Of a stretch of DNA of 64,000 nucleotides, positions 53,725-61,829 are shown piece after piece. This DNA is from Flavobacterium sp. 9AF (GTDB taxonomy: Bacteria > Bacteroidota > Bacteroidia > Flavobacteriales > Flavobacteriaceae): NCBI RefSeq assembly GCF_902506265.1, contig NZ_LR733556.1:2212515-2276514 (forward strand), in the 5' to 3' direction. Both the position numbers and the translations under genes were made by a program. The notes under the pieces are model-generated. The model had not been told where the DNA came from. It did no database searches and saw only the letters and a list, made by a program, of their open reading frames with translations. The stretch's first letter is position 1; each line of letters begins with the position of its first letter.

Positions 53725-54182
53725 TGGAAGTCTTTCGTTTAGCTAATAAAAAATATCCAATTGAGCTTTCTGGAGTAGGAGCTTCTATTACAGGTGCTAG
53801 ATGGAATTCAAAAGGAATAGAGGTTGTTTACACTGCACAGAGTAGGGCTTTAGCTATGGCAGAGGTAGTGGTTCATGTTACTTTGGCCACTTTGCCATCT
53901 GGTTTTGTAATGCTTACAGTTTTTATTCCCGATGATATTGCTATTGAAACGATAGATGTGAAAAAATTACCTGTAGGTTGGAATAGTTTCCCAGAATTAA
54001 TTGATACACAAAAAATTGGTAATGATTTTTTAAGGAGTAAGAAAAATGCTGTTTTAAAAGTACCTTCAGCAGTGGTCCAAGGAGATTATAATTATTTACT
54101 AAACCCTTTTCATGACGATTTTAAGAGGATAAAAATTATTCAACAAGAAGATTTCCCTTTTGATAAGCGAATTTTTAAATAA
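53724..54182 (+). CDS. RES-domain toxin (NAD+ phosphorylase family)
   Basis: A 152-residue RES toxin. The residues that name the family are placed as expected: Arg in GARWNSKGIEVVYTAQ, Glu in ALAMAEVVVH and Ser in VLKVPSAVVQGDYNYLLNP. Characterised members degrade NAD+ by phosphorolysis, arresting growth. It overlaps the antitoxin stop by one base. It converges with the Fur-family gene, 2 bp apart. All parts are intact, so the module appears functional. Confidence 0.92.
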   Translation: MEVFRLANKKYPIELSGVGASITGARWNSKGIEVVYTAQSRALAMAEVVVHVTLATLPSGFVMLTVFIPDDIAIETIDVKKLPVGWNSFPELIDTQKIGNDFLRSKKNAVLKVPSAVVQGDYNYLLNPFHDDFKRIKIIQQEDFPFDKRIFK

Positions 54183-54184
54183 AT

Positions 54185-54586
54185 CTATTCGTTACATTTG
54201 TCACAGATGCCAGATATTAGAATTTGAATATCAGTAGTCTCAAAATTTTTTGGAAGCTTTATTTCTGGTGTAACATTTTCTAAACAAGTGGTTTTATTGC
54301 ATTTTAAACACGAGAAATGAACATGATTATGAGAATGTGTTTCTTTTTCATGTGTGCAAGTTTGACAAAGAGCATATTGAATTCCTCCTTCAAGATTAAC
54401 AACTTTGTGTAGCTTGCCTTCTTCTACTAAAAAATCTAAGGCTCTGTAAATTGTCACTCGATCGACTTCATTATTAAAAAAATCTTGAAATTCCTTGTGC
54501 GTTAGAGCTGTTTTTTTTTCTTTTAGTAAGTTTATAATTTTTTCTCTTGTTAGAGATTTTCTACTTTTTCTTGTTTTTTTGTCCAA
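54185..54586 (-). CDS. Fur-family regulator, probably Zur-like
   Basis: A 133-residue metal-responsive repressor. The winged helix is TREKIINLLKEKKTALTHKEFQDFFNNEVDRVTIYRALDFLVEEGKLHKV. The dimer/metal part has CQTC near residue 73, HVHFSCLKCNKTTC near 88-101 and a C-terminal GICDKC, giving a structural zinc site. The histidine-rich HEKETHSHNHVHF fits a zinc sensor better than an iron sensor, but metal identity is not proven. It is divergent from merC with a palindrome between them, so it probably controls merC and perhaps the ABC genes downstream. Confidence 0.85.
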   Translation of the reverse strand: MDKKTRKSRKSLTREKIINLLKEKKTALTHKEFQDFFNNEVDRVTIYRALDFLVEEGKLHKVVNLEGGIQYALCQTCTHEKETHSHNHVHFSCLKCNKTTCLENVTPEIKLPKNFETTDIQILISGICDKCNE

Positions 54587-54603
54587 AATAGTAACTTTTA
54601 TTA

Positions 54604-54625
54604 TATATTTGCAACATTGTTGCGT
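54604..54625 (+). promoter_or_regulatory. merC promoter with Fur/Zur-like palindrome
   Basis: TATATTTG (54604-54611) is a consensus -7 element. It is followed with one base shared by the palindrome GCAACA-T-TGTTGC (54611-54623), so a repressor there would cover the transcription start. Similar GCAAC/GTTGC arms are used by zinc regulators; direct evidence is absent. A related TGCAACA half-site lies at 55111-55117 before the ABC operon. Confidence 0.6.
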
Positions 54626-54642
54626 TTAAATAAAATTTTTAT

Positions 54643-54990
54643 ATGAAAAACTATGTAAAATTGTTAGACTGGATTGGTATATCAAGTGCTACTCTATGTT
54701 TAATACATTGCTTACTATTTCCTTTATTGACATTCATTCCTATAGGTTTAACTCATAATCACTTTGTTGATTTTGTATTTGCGTCTATTGGATTATTTGT
54801 TGTCATAAAAATAGTTAGAACGAATACACAAAATTACGTGAAACTTATTTTAATTGCATCAATTACGCTTATTTTTTTTAGTATCATATATTCATTACTT
54901 ACAGATTTTCATACTAATATATTGTATTTTGGAGGAGTAGGTATGGTTTTGGGGCATATTTTGAATTTCAAATTTCATAAGCATAATTAG
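54643..54990 (+). CDS. MerC-domain membrane protein
   Basis: A 115-residue inner-membrane protein with four membrane segments. The first holds the MerC-type cysteine pair in ISSATLCLIHCLLFPLLT (near residues 19-24), as in mercury-transport MerC, and the C-terminal HILNFKFHKHN is histidine-containing. No mercury resistance genes are nearby, so other metals such as zinc are plausible. It is divergent from the Fur-family gene and lies upstream of an ABC operon that has a histidine-rich permease. Confidence 0.85.
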   Translation: MKNYVKLLDWIGISSATLCLIHCLLFPLLTFIPIGLTHNHFVDFVFASIGLFVVIKIVRTNTQNYVKLILIASITLIFFSIIYSLLTDFHTNILYFGGVGMVLGHILNFKFHKHN

Positions 54991-55000
54991 AAAACTATTT

Positions 55001-55072
55001 GGCTTCTTGTGGTATAATTTATTAATGTTAAGGTTATTAATTAAATTTTATAAACTGCAGAAGCCTTTTTTT
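55001..55072 (+). terminator. Possible terminator after merC
   Basis: GGCTTCT (55001-55007) and AGAAGCC (55059-55065) plus a T-run, but with a 51-nt loop, so it is weak. If active, the downstream ABC genes need their own promoter. Confidence 0.35.
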
Positions 55073-55140
55073 AAAAATATTAAGAAATTCTTCTTTTCAA
55101 ATTACTATCTTGCAACACATTAAAATTAGCATATCAAATT

Positions 55141-55770
55141 ATGATAAGCACAAAAGATATTACATTTTCATATTCTAAAGAGCAAACTTTTATATTGCCT
55201 GATTTACATTGTGATGCTGGAAGCACAATATTAATTACTGGTGATTCTGGTAAAGGAAAAACAACTTATTTACATCTTTTAGGAGGATTGTTAAGACCTG
55301 CAACGGGCTCAATCGTAATAAATGATGTCGATATAGTTTCTTTATCAGAAAGTAAAAATGATTCATTCAGAGGTAAAAATATTGGTATTGTTTTTCAGAA
55401 ATCTTATTTCGTATCGGCTTTGACCGTTTTAGAAAATTTAGAAATGGCCAGTTGGTTAGTTACAGGTAAAAAAAATTCATCAAGAGCGAAGAGACTTTTA
55501 GAACAATTAGGGATAATTAGTCATGAAAATAAATTGCCAAATCAATTGAGTATTGGTCAACAACAAAGAGTTTCTATAGCACGAGCTTTGATGAATGAGC
55601 CTAGAGTTTTATTAGCGGATGAACCTACTTCAAGTTTAGATGATAAAAATGCTGAAAAAGTAATCGAGTTATTAACGACTTTGTCAAAAGAATACAAAGC
55701 CGCATTAATAATTGTTACTCATGATAGTCGTGTTAAAGAAAAATTTATTAACCGAATAACTCTAGTGTAA
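55141..55770 (+). CDS. ABC transporter ATPase (MacB/LolD type)
   Basis: A 209-residue ATPase. Walker A is GDSGKGKTTY near residue 35, the Q-loop is GIVFQKSYF, the signature LSIGQQQRVSIARAL near 140 (LSIGQ variant of LSGGQ) and Walker B VLLADEPTSSLDD near 160, followed by the switch histidine in VTHDSR. It should energise the permease encoded 1 bp later. Small MacB/LolD-type ATPases of this kind move substrates by mechanotransmission or power import variants. Its upstream region carries a half palindrome like the merC one. Confidence 0.93.
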   Translation: MISTKDITFSYSKEQTFILPDLHCDAGSTILITGDSGKGKTTYLHLLGGLLRPATGSIVINDVDIVSLSESKNDSFRGKNIGIVFQKSYFVSALTVLENLEMASWLVTGKKNSSRAKRLLEQLGIISHENKLPNQLSIGQQQRVSIARALMNEPRVLLADEPTSSLDDKNAEKVIELLTTLSKEYKAALIIVTHDSRVKEKFINRITLV

Positions 55771-55771
55771 T

Positions 55772-57097
55772 ATGATAGTAAAATTAGCTTGGAAAAATAT
55801 TTGGTACAAACCTTTAAATACTATTTTAAGTATTATTTTATTAACTGCCAGTGTTGCTATAATTACAGTTTTGGTGTTGTTAGAAAAACAGTTCGAAGAA
55901 AAATTTAATTCAAATATTGATGGTGTAGATTTAGTTCTTGGAGCTCAAGGTAGTCCATTACAATTAATTTTATCTTCAGTTTATCAAATTGATGCTCCTA
56001 CAGGAAATATTAATTATGATTCTGCTAAAGTTTGGATGCAACATCCATTTGTTAAAAAAGCAATTCCGTTAGCTTTTGGAGATAATTATAAAGGATATAA
56101 AATTGTGGGTACTACACCAGATTATTTAGAGAAATATGGTGCCAAAGTTGTTCAAGGAAATATTTTTAAAAAGAATTTCGAAGTGGTTTTGGGCGGTGAG
56201 TTGGCTAAAAAAATGAATCTTAAGATAGGAGATGATTTTTATGGTTCTCATGGTGATGCAGCAGAAGGAGAAGTTCATGAAGATTATGCTTACAAAGTGG
56301 TTGGTATAACAGCTATAACTGGAAAAGTAGTTGATAATCTTATTCTGTGTACAATTCCGAGTGTTTGGCAAATGCATGATAACCATGAAGAGGAGCATCA
56401 TGAACAAGAAAGCCATAATCCAGAACACGGTGAAGAAGGACATGTTCACGAAGAAGGAGATGAACATTATCAACATGAACACGATCATGATGAGCATAAT
56501 CATGATGAAAAAGAACATGATGAGGAAGAAATGACTTTGGATACTAAAAATATGGAAATTACAGCAGTTTTGTTGCAGTTTAGAAATAAAATGGGAATAG
56601 TTACTTGGCCAAGAATTATTGCGCAAAATACAAAAATGCAAGTGGTTTCTCCAGCAATAGAAGTAAATAGATTAGTATCAATGTTTGGTATAGGTATTGA
56701 TGCTTTGCGTTATTTAGCTTATGGAATTATGTTGATTTCTGGAATTTCAATATTTATAGCTTTGTTTAATACATTGAAAGAACGAAAAAATGAATTTGCT
56801 TTATTGAGAGTAAATGGAGCTAAAAGATTACAATTATTAAGTTTGGTAATACTAGAAAGTCTTTTACTTTGTATTGTAGGTTTTATTTTTGGTACGGTTT
56901 TGGGTAGAGTAGGACTATGGTATATTTCAACATCTGCCGAAAAAGATTTTAAATTTAGTTTTAATCCATATGAATTTATTTGGGATAAAGAAGGGGTGTT
57001 ATTTTTGTTAACTATTTTTGTTGGGATTATAGCTGCGTTATTGCCCGCTTTAAAAGCATATCAATTAAATATTTCAAAAACATTAGCCAATGCATAA
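55772..57097 (+). CDS. ABC permease (FtsX/MacB fold) with histidine-rich periplasmic loop
   Basis: A 441-residue permease: one N-terminal membrane segment, a periplasmic domain to about residue 305, then three membrane segments, the first at LRYLAYGIMLISGISIFIALFN. NEFALLRVNGAKRLQLLSLVILESL is the FtsX signature. Residues about 200-253 form a spacer with 15 histidines among Asp and Glu (HDHDEHNHDEKEHDEEE and similar), a probable metal-binding loop facing the periplasm. Operon with the ATPase and a DUF3299-like protein (8-bp overlap). The organisation resembles the zinc system ZrgABCDE of Vibrio cholerae, an inference. Confidence 0.9.
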   Translation: MIVKLAWKNIWYKPLNTILSIILLTASVAIITVLVLLEKQFEEKFNSNIDGVDLVLGAQGSPLQLILSSVYQIDAPTGNINYDSAKVWMQHPFVKKAIPLAFGDNYKGYKIVGTTPDYLEKYGAKVVQGNIFKKNFEVVLGGELAKKMNLKIGDDFYGSHGDAAEGEVHEDYAYKVVGITAITGKVVDNLILCTIPSVWQMHDNHEEEHHEQESHNPEHGEEGHVHEEGDEHYQHEHDHDEHNHDEKEHDEEEMTLDTKNMEITAVLLQFRNKMGIVTWPRIIAQNTKMQVVSPAIEVNRLVSMFGIGIDALRYLAYGIMLISGISIFIALFNTLKERKNEFALLRVNGAKRLQLLSLVILESLLLCIVGFIFGTVLGRVGLWYISTSAEKDFKFSFNPYEFIWDKEGVLFLLTIFVGIIAALLPALKAYQLNISKTLANA

Positions 57098-57575
57098 TTA
57101 TATTAAGTTTTCAATAGCTGGATTCGTTTTAATAGCTTTATTTAGTTTTAATACAAAGAAAAATGAAGCGTCATTTTATAAAAAAGAAAAAGTAGTTTTT
57201 ACAGATACTTTAACTTGGAGTTTATTAGGGAAAATAGATTATCTCAAAAAAGCAGATAAAGTTTACGGAGAGATAATGTTTCCTGTTGTTAATCCAAAAT
57301 TAAAATCTTTACAAGGTAAAGAAGTTACTATAAGCGGCTTTATTATTCCTATAGACAATAAAAATTATGCTATAAGTAAAAATGTTTTTGCCGCCTGTTT
57401 CTTTTGTGGAAAATCTGGTCCAGAAACATTAATGGGAATCCAATTCAAAGGAGATTTGCCAAAATTAAAAACAGATCAGTTTGTAACTTTAAAGGGAAAA
57501 TTTAGATATAATGATAGTGATGTAGAAGATTGGATCTATCATATTGAAAATGCAGTAATTACTGCTGGAAATTAA
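57090..57575 (+). CDS. DUF3299-like exported protein
   Basis: A 161-residue protein with an N-terminal membrane anchor or signal (KFSIAGFVLIALFSF). The core KIDYLKKADKVYGEIMFPVVNPKLKSLQGKEVTISGFIIPIDNKNY and KNVFAACFFCGKSGPETLMGIQF is OB-fold like and similar to DUF3299-type partners of ABC metal systems. The CxxC pair (CFFC) could bind metal. It overlaps the permease gene by 8 bp (ATGCATAA) and ends before a terminator at 57578, closing the operon. Confidence 0.72.
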   Translation: MHNYIKFSIAGFVLIALFSFNTKKNEASFYKKEKVVFTDTLTWSLLGKIDYLKKADKVYGEIMFPVVNPKLKSLQGKEVTISGFIIPIDNKNYAISKNVFAACFFCGKSGPETLMGIQFKGDLPKLKTDQFVTLKGKFRYNDSDVEDWIYHIENAVITAGN

Positions 57576-57577
57576 TG

Positions 57578-57598
57578 AAGCCCATAAGGGCTTTTTTT
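57578..57598 (+). terminator. Intrinsic terminator of the ABC operon
   Basis: AAGCCC, loop ATAA, GGGCTT and a T-run to 57598, 3 bp after the last stop codon of the operon. Confidence 0.85.
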
Positions 57599-57651
57599 AA
57601 TTTTAATGTAATAAGGATAGTAATTTGTGATGTATTAAATTTAAAATAAGA

Positions 57652-58341
57652 ATGGTTTATAAAAACAAAAAACATATTTTCTTTGATTTAGATCATACGC
57701 TTTGGGATTTTGATAAGAATTCTGAGGTTGCTTTTGAGATTATTTTTAAAACGTATAATTTTGATTTTTCTGTAACTGATTTTTTACATCATTATGTACC
57801 TAAAAATCAGTATTATTGGTCGCTTTATCAAGTGAATAAAATTTCTCAGGAAGAGTTAAGATTTAAAAGGTTAAATGATGTTTTTGAAATCCTAAATAAA
57901 CCCATAACAAAAGATTTGGTGCATCAAATTTCTGATGATTATATTGAATTATTACCCAATAGCAATTATCTTTTTGATGGCGCTATAGATATTTTGGAAT
58001 ATCTAAAACACAAATATCAGTTGCATATTGTTACCAATGGTTTTCATTTGGTTCAGGATAAAAAAATGAAGAATTCCAATATTTTTCATTATTTTAGTAC
58101 AATTACAAATTCTGAAATAGCGGGTGTTAAAAAACCTAATCCTACCATATTTCAATATGCTTTAAATTTAGCAAAAGCTAAAAAAGAAGACTGTATTATG
58201 ATAGGAGATAGCCTTGAAGCTGATGTTGAAGGGGCTTTAAATTTTGGTATAGACGCTATTTTTTTTAATGACAAGAAAATAGAGATAAATAAAAACATTC
58301 CTCAAATAAATCATTTAATCGAACTAAAAAAAATTTTATAA
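57652..58341 (+). CDS. YjjG-family noncanonical pyrimidine nucleotidase (HAD)
   Basis: A 229-residue HAD-superfamily phosphatase. Motif I is FFDLDHTLWDFD (nucleophile Asp near residue 11), motif II IVTNGF near 126, motif III/IV KKPNPTIFQYAL and MIGDSLEADVEGA near 177-195. HTLWDFDKNSE is the YjjG subfamily signature, whose members dephosphorylate noncanonical pyrimidine nucleotides. Length is normal. The next gene starts 1 bp later. Confidence 0.9.
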   Translation: MVYKNKKHIFFDLDHTLWDFDKNSEVAFEIIFKTYNFDFSVTDFLHHYVPKNQYYWSLYQVNKISQEELRFKRLNDVFEILNKPITKDLVHQISDDYIELLPNSNYLFDGAIDILEYLKHKYQLHIVTNGFHLVQDKKMKNSNIFHYFSTITNSEIAGVKKPNPTIFQYALNLAKAKKEDCIMIGDSLEADVEGALNFGIDAIFFNDKKIEINKNIPQINHLIELKKIL

Positions 58342-58342
58342 A

Positions 58343-59086
58343 ATGAAAAAAATAGTATTAATCATTTGCTTCTTTTTAAGTATAGCTGTTCATTCTCAAG
58401 AAAAGTATAAATATGTTATTGTGCCTAAACAATTTTCTTTTTTTAATGAACCTAATAAATTTAATTTAAATAGTTTAACCAAATCTTTTTTTGAATCGGA
58501 AGGATTTACTGTTTTTTTTGAAGGAGACGATTTACCCGATATTTTAGTTAGAGATAGATGTAATGCATTATATGCAGATGCTATTGAAAATAATTCAATG
58601 TTTGCTACAAAGATTGTTATTCAAGTAAAAGATTGTCAAAATAAGATTCTTTTGAATAGTTTAGAAGCGGTAAGTAGAGAGAAGAGTCTTGAAAAAGCCT
58701 ATGTGCAAGTTTTTAGAGAAGCATTAACCTCTTTGAAAGGGAAAATTGATTTTGAGTCTAGGTTTTCTACTCCAGTTACTACAAATTCAAATGAAACAAT
58801 TGCAATAAGTGAGGCCAAAGTGCTTTCAAATAATGTGGTTGCAATTACTCAAGAAACAAGCAATAAAAATTTATTATTTGCCTTGCCTACAGAAAATGGC
58901 TTTAAACTAGTGAATGCAGTCCCTAATGTTATTTTTGAACTTCAAAAAACAACTATTTCCGATCTTTATTTGGCTGAAAGAGGCATGTTAGACAATGGGA
59001 TTTTTTATAAAAAAGGAGAAAAATATTTTTATGAATATTACAAAAAAGGAAAGTTAATCATTGAAAATGTTGAGGTTAAGTTTTAG
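58343..59086 (+). CDS. Conserved exported protein of unknown function
   Basis: A 247-residue protein with a signal peptide (KKIVLIICFFLSIAVHSQ). The mature part looks beta-rich in two halves: YKYVIVPKQFSFFNEPNKFNLNSLTKSFFESEGFTVFFEGDDLPDIL, then a C-terminal NGIFYKKGEKYFYEYYKKGKLIIENVEVKF strand region. No catalytic motif is seen. It is coupled to the YjjG gene by 1 bp, so cotranscription is likely. Confidence 0.7.
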   Translation: MKKIVLIICFFLSIAVHSQEKYKYVIVPKQFSFFNEPNKFNLNSLTKSFFESEGFTVFFEGDDLPDILVRDRCNALYADAIENNSMFATKIVIQVKDCQNKILLNSLEAVSREKSLEKAYVQVFREALTSLKGKIDFESRFSTPVTTNSNETIAISEAKVLSNNVVAITQETSNKNLLFALPTENGFKLVNAVPNVIFELQKTTISDLYLAERGMLDNGIFYKKGEKYFYEYYKKGKLIIENVEVKF

Positions 59087-59095
59087 AAATAATTA

Positions 59096-59253
59096 AGAGG
59101 TTGTCCAAAAAGTCTACAAAGGTATCATTCTGTATTTATTTGACTTCGTTGAGTCTTCAATTTCAGAATTTTGAAATGTTGATTATTAGTTTAATTTAGA
59201 ATCTGAAACAAGTTCAGATTGACAAAAATCATTATTTTTTGGACCACTTTTTT
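59096..59253. repeat. Composite palindromic intergenic element
   Basis: A 158-bp non-coding stretch with imperfect inverted ends: AGAGGTTGTCCAAAAAGT at 59096-59113 and, at 59234-59253, the complement of AAAAAGTGGTCCAAAAAAT. Inside are hairpins, including AATCTGAA (59200-59207) with TTCAGATT (59213-59220). The inner AATCTGAAACAAGTTCAGAT matches a widespread Bacteroidota repeat family (CTGAACTTGTTTCAG). It looks like a decayed MITE-like or REP-like element between convergent genes. Confidence 0.6.
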
Positions 59254-59264
59254 GTTTAATTTTT

Positions 59265-60542
59265 TTAATATCTATATTTATCTTTCCATCTGTTTTTTAA
59301 GAAAGCCCTCAGTTCTTTCTCACGTGCGTTATCACCTGGTTCGAAAAATTTAGTTTCACTTAATGCTGTAGGTAAAAATTCTTGTTCAGCAAAGTTATTA
59401 GGAAAATCATGTGAGTATTTATATTCTTCTCCATAGCCTAATTCTTTCATTAATTTTGTCGGCGCATTTCTTAAGTGTAAAGGAACAGATAGATCACCCG
59501 TTTGTTTTACCACTTGTTGCGATTTGTTTATAGCCATATAACTGGCATTACTTTTTGCAGATGAAGCTAAATAAATGGCACATTGACTTAATATTATTCT
59601 GCTTTCTGGATAACCAATTGTAGTTACAGCTTGAAATGTATTGTTTGCCATTATTAATGCTGTAGGATTTGCATTACCAATGTCTTCACTTGCTAAAATG
59701 AGCATCCTACGAGCAATGAATTTAACATCTTCACCGCCTTCAATCATTCTGGCTAACCAATATATTGCTCCATTTGGGTCACTACCTCGTATCGATTTAA
59801 TAAATGCAGATACAATATCATAATGTTGTTCTCCAGTTTTATCGTACAATACCGTGTTTTTCTGTACTAAATGAGTTACTCTTTCATTAGTTATCTCTAT
59901 GATTTCAGTGTCAGAAGCATTAATGACTAGTTCAAAAATATTTAACAATTTCCGGCCATCACCTCCAGAGAGTCTTAATAAAGCTTCGGTTTCAATTAAT
60001 TGAATGTTCTTTGTTTTTAAAAGAGTATCTGTTTTTATGGCTCTTTCTAATAAAGCTTCTAGGTCTTCTTTTGTAAAGGCATTTAAAATATAAACCTGAC
60101 ATCTTGACAAAAGAGCAGGAATCACTTCGAAACTTGGATTTTCTGTAGTTGCGCCAATAAGCGTAACCCATCCTTTTTCAACAGCTGCAAGCAAAGAGTC
60201 TTGTTGCGATTTACTAAAACGATGAATCTCATCGATAAATAAAATGGGGTTTTTAGCTGTAAATAATCCGCCACTTTGTTTTGCTTTTTCTATAACTTCC
60301 CTAATATCTTTAACACCCGAATGAATAGCACTCAATTGATAAAAAGGACGTTTGCTTTCTTGTGCCATTATTTGAGCTAAAGTCGTTTTACCTGTGCCTG
60401 GTGGTCCCCATAAAATCAAACTGGGTATAATTCCTTTGTTGATTTGATGTGTTAAAGATCCGTTTTCACCTACTAAATGTAATTGACTTATATATTCATT
60501 TAGAGTTTGTGGTCTTATTCGTTCTGCTAAAGGTGCTTCCAT
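59265..60542 (-). CDS. rarA: Replication-associated recombination protein RarA/MgsA
   Basis: A 425-residue AAA+ ATPase acting at stalled replication forks. [20 protein letters not shown] is the family start. Walker A is [13 protein letters not shown] near residue 47, the second block [16 protein letters not shown], Walker [17 protein letters not shown] near 100, sensor 1 [11 protein letters not shown] and the arginine finger in LLSRCQVY. The C-terminal MgsA domain (DYxHDFPN-like [18 protein letters not shown]) is intact. Length is normal. Confidence 0.95.
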   Translation of the reverse strand: MEAPLAERIRPQTLNEYISQLHLVGENGSLTHQINKGIIPSLILWGPPGTGKTTLAQIMAQESKRPFYQLSAIHSGVKDIREVIEKAKQSGGLFTAKNPILFIDEIHRFSKSQQDSLLAAVEKGWVTLIGATTENPSFEVIPALLSRCQVYILNAFTKEDLEALLERAIKTDTLLKTKNIQLIETEALLRLSGGDGRKLLNIFELVINASDTEIIEITNERVTHLVQKNTVLYDKTGEQHYDIVSAFIKSIRGSDPNGAIYWLARMIEGGEDVKFIARRMLILASEDIGNANPTALIMANNTFQAVTTIGYPESRIILSQCAIYLASSAKSNASYMAINKSQQVVKQTGDLSVPLHLRNAPTKLMKELGYGEEYKYSHDFPNNFAEQEFLPTALSETKFFEPGDNAREKELRAFLKNRWKDKYRY

Positions 60543-60580
60543 AATGTAAAATTACATTATTTAAAAATTAGCAAAAAATA

Positions 60581-60607
60581 AAGGTTTGAATTTTTTATCC
60601 AAACCTT
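60581..60607 (-). terminator. Terminator after yiaA
   Basis: AAGGTTTG (60581-60588) and CAAACCTT (60600-60607); the minus strand continues into a T-rich run. Confidence 0.7.
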
Positions 60608-60615
60608 ATTTAATT

Positions 60616-61095
60616 TTAATCATTATTTTTTTCAAACTTAGTCACTACAAGTAAATCTCTAGTGTTTTTTTGAACTGTTATAGCTGAAAATAAACTTAAT
60701 AAGAAAGACATAGCATAAAAACCTTTTTCACTTAACAGTAAATCAGCATTCCATAATCCTATAATTAGGAGTAATATGGATACCAAAGTTGTAAACCAAC
60801 TTATTCCATAATACATGTCTGTTACAGCAATACCTTCAATTCGATCTCTGACTGATTTTTGCACTGAAATTACTGAGAAGAGTCCAAATAGTAGGATAGC
60901 AAAGTAATATCCTTTTTCATTTAACTCCATTTGTGCGTTCCATAGACCAATGCAATATGAAATCATTCCAGTTAATAATGCTATCCATGAAGCACCTATA
61001 AAGGCATTTGTAGGTTTAATAGCTTTGTTTTCAAAAATGTTCTTTCTTGTTTTAAGCACGTTTGTTTCAGAAGTTTCCATTTGAGTTGTTTCCAT
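60616..61095 (-). CDS. YiaA/YiaB-family membrane protein
   Basis: A 159-residue inner-membrane protein with two related halves of two membrane segments each: AFIGASWIALLTGMISYCIGLWNAQMELNEKGYYFAILLFGLFSVISVQKSVRDR and YYGISWFTTLVSILLLIIGLWNADLLLSEKGFYAMSFLLSLFSAITVQKNTRD. The repeated IGLWNAxxxLxEKGxY motif is the YiaAB hallmark. Function unknown. It lies 85 bp downstream of a Crp/Fnr-type regulator on the same strand and may be under its control. Confidence 0.9.
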   Translation of the reverse strand: METTQMETSETNVLKTRKNIFENKAIKPTNAFIGASWIALLTGMISYCIGLWNAQMELNEKGYYFAILLFGLFSVISVQKSVRDRIEGIAVTDMYYGISWFTTLVSILLLIIGLWNADLLLSEKGFYAMSFLLSLFSAITVQKNTRDLLVVTKFEKNND

Positions 61096-61180
61096 TATTT
61101 TTAATTTTTTAATTCAATAACAAAGAAATACAGATTGCTTACACAAAACAATGAACTTCGGTTAACAAATTTGAAAGGGA

Positions 61181-61744
61181 TTAAATTTTACCTCTAATTC
61201 GACTTAAAGCTTGAGGTGTAATTCCTATGTATGAAGCAAGATATTTTTGAGGAATTTCTTGTATTAGTTGAGGCTGTTCTTTAACTAAATTTAAATAACG
61301 TTCAGTGGGAGAATCTTTTAGAAAAGATAATTCTCTTTTAGACTTGTATCTAAAGAATTCTTCTGCAAAAATTCTTCCAATAGATTCACCGCATTTTGTT
61401 TTTTGGTATATTTCATACAAATCTTTTTGCGTAATAAAAATAACTTTTCCTTTTGTAAGGCTTTGAATACAGGCTACACTTGGGGTTTGAGTTAGAAAAG
61501 AAGAATAGCTGCTTAAAAAATTATTAGGAAAACCAAAATCTATAGTTACATCTTTTTCCGGCATTTCAATGTATAAACGGAATATGCCATGTTGAATAAA
61601 ATAAATTTTATCTTCAATTTGATGTGTTTCAATAATAAACTCTTTTTTTTTAAATTGCTTTTGTTGTAATTTAGAAGAGATGAATAACCAATCTTCTTCA
61701 GAAATTGTCGTTTTATTTTTTAATATTTGAAGTAAATCTTTCAC
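61181..61744 (-). CDS. Crp/Fnr-family transcriptional regulator
   Basis: A 187-residue regulator with an N-terminal cyclic-nucleotide-binding-like beta-roll (KKEFIIETHQIEDKIYFIQHGIFRLYIEMPEKDVTIDFGFPNNFLSSYSSFL) and a C-terminal helix-turn-helix (EIPQKYLASYIGITPQALSRIRGKI). No cysteine cluster for iron-sulfur is present, so it is not an Fnr oxygen sensor of the classical type. The ligand is unknown. It is divergent from the rhomboid gene (85 bp) and upstream of yiaA. Confidence 0.9.
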   Translation of the reverse strand: MKDLLQILKNKTTISEEDWLFISSKLQQKQFKKKEFIIETHQIEDKIYFIQHGIFRLYIEMPEKDVTIDFGFPNNFLSSYSSFLTQTPSVACIQSLTKGKVIFITQKDLYEIYQKTKCGESIGRIFAEEFFRYKSKRELSFLKDSPTERYLNLVKEQPQLIQEIPQKYLASYIGITPQALSRIRGKI

Positions 61745-61786
61745 TAGTCTTTCTATGACAAAAAAGCGGATAATAAAGAGTGGTGT

Positions 61787-61794
61787 TATATTTG
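61787..61794 (+). promoter_or_regulatory. Candidate promoter -7 element for the rhomboid gene
   Basis: TATATTTG matches TAnnTTTG, 35 nt before the ATG. Confidence 0.45.
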
Positions 61795-61829
61795 AAATAA
61801 TAATGTAGCAAATTAAAAGCTTTTAAATT

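Noticed and set aside
56126-56641. 171-codon frame antisense to the His-rich permease
   Set aside because: It reads as Met/Phe/Ile-rich low-complexity sequence, the expected antisense of His/Asp codons; no signal supports it.
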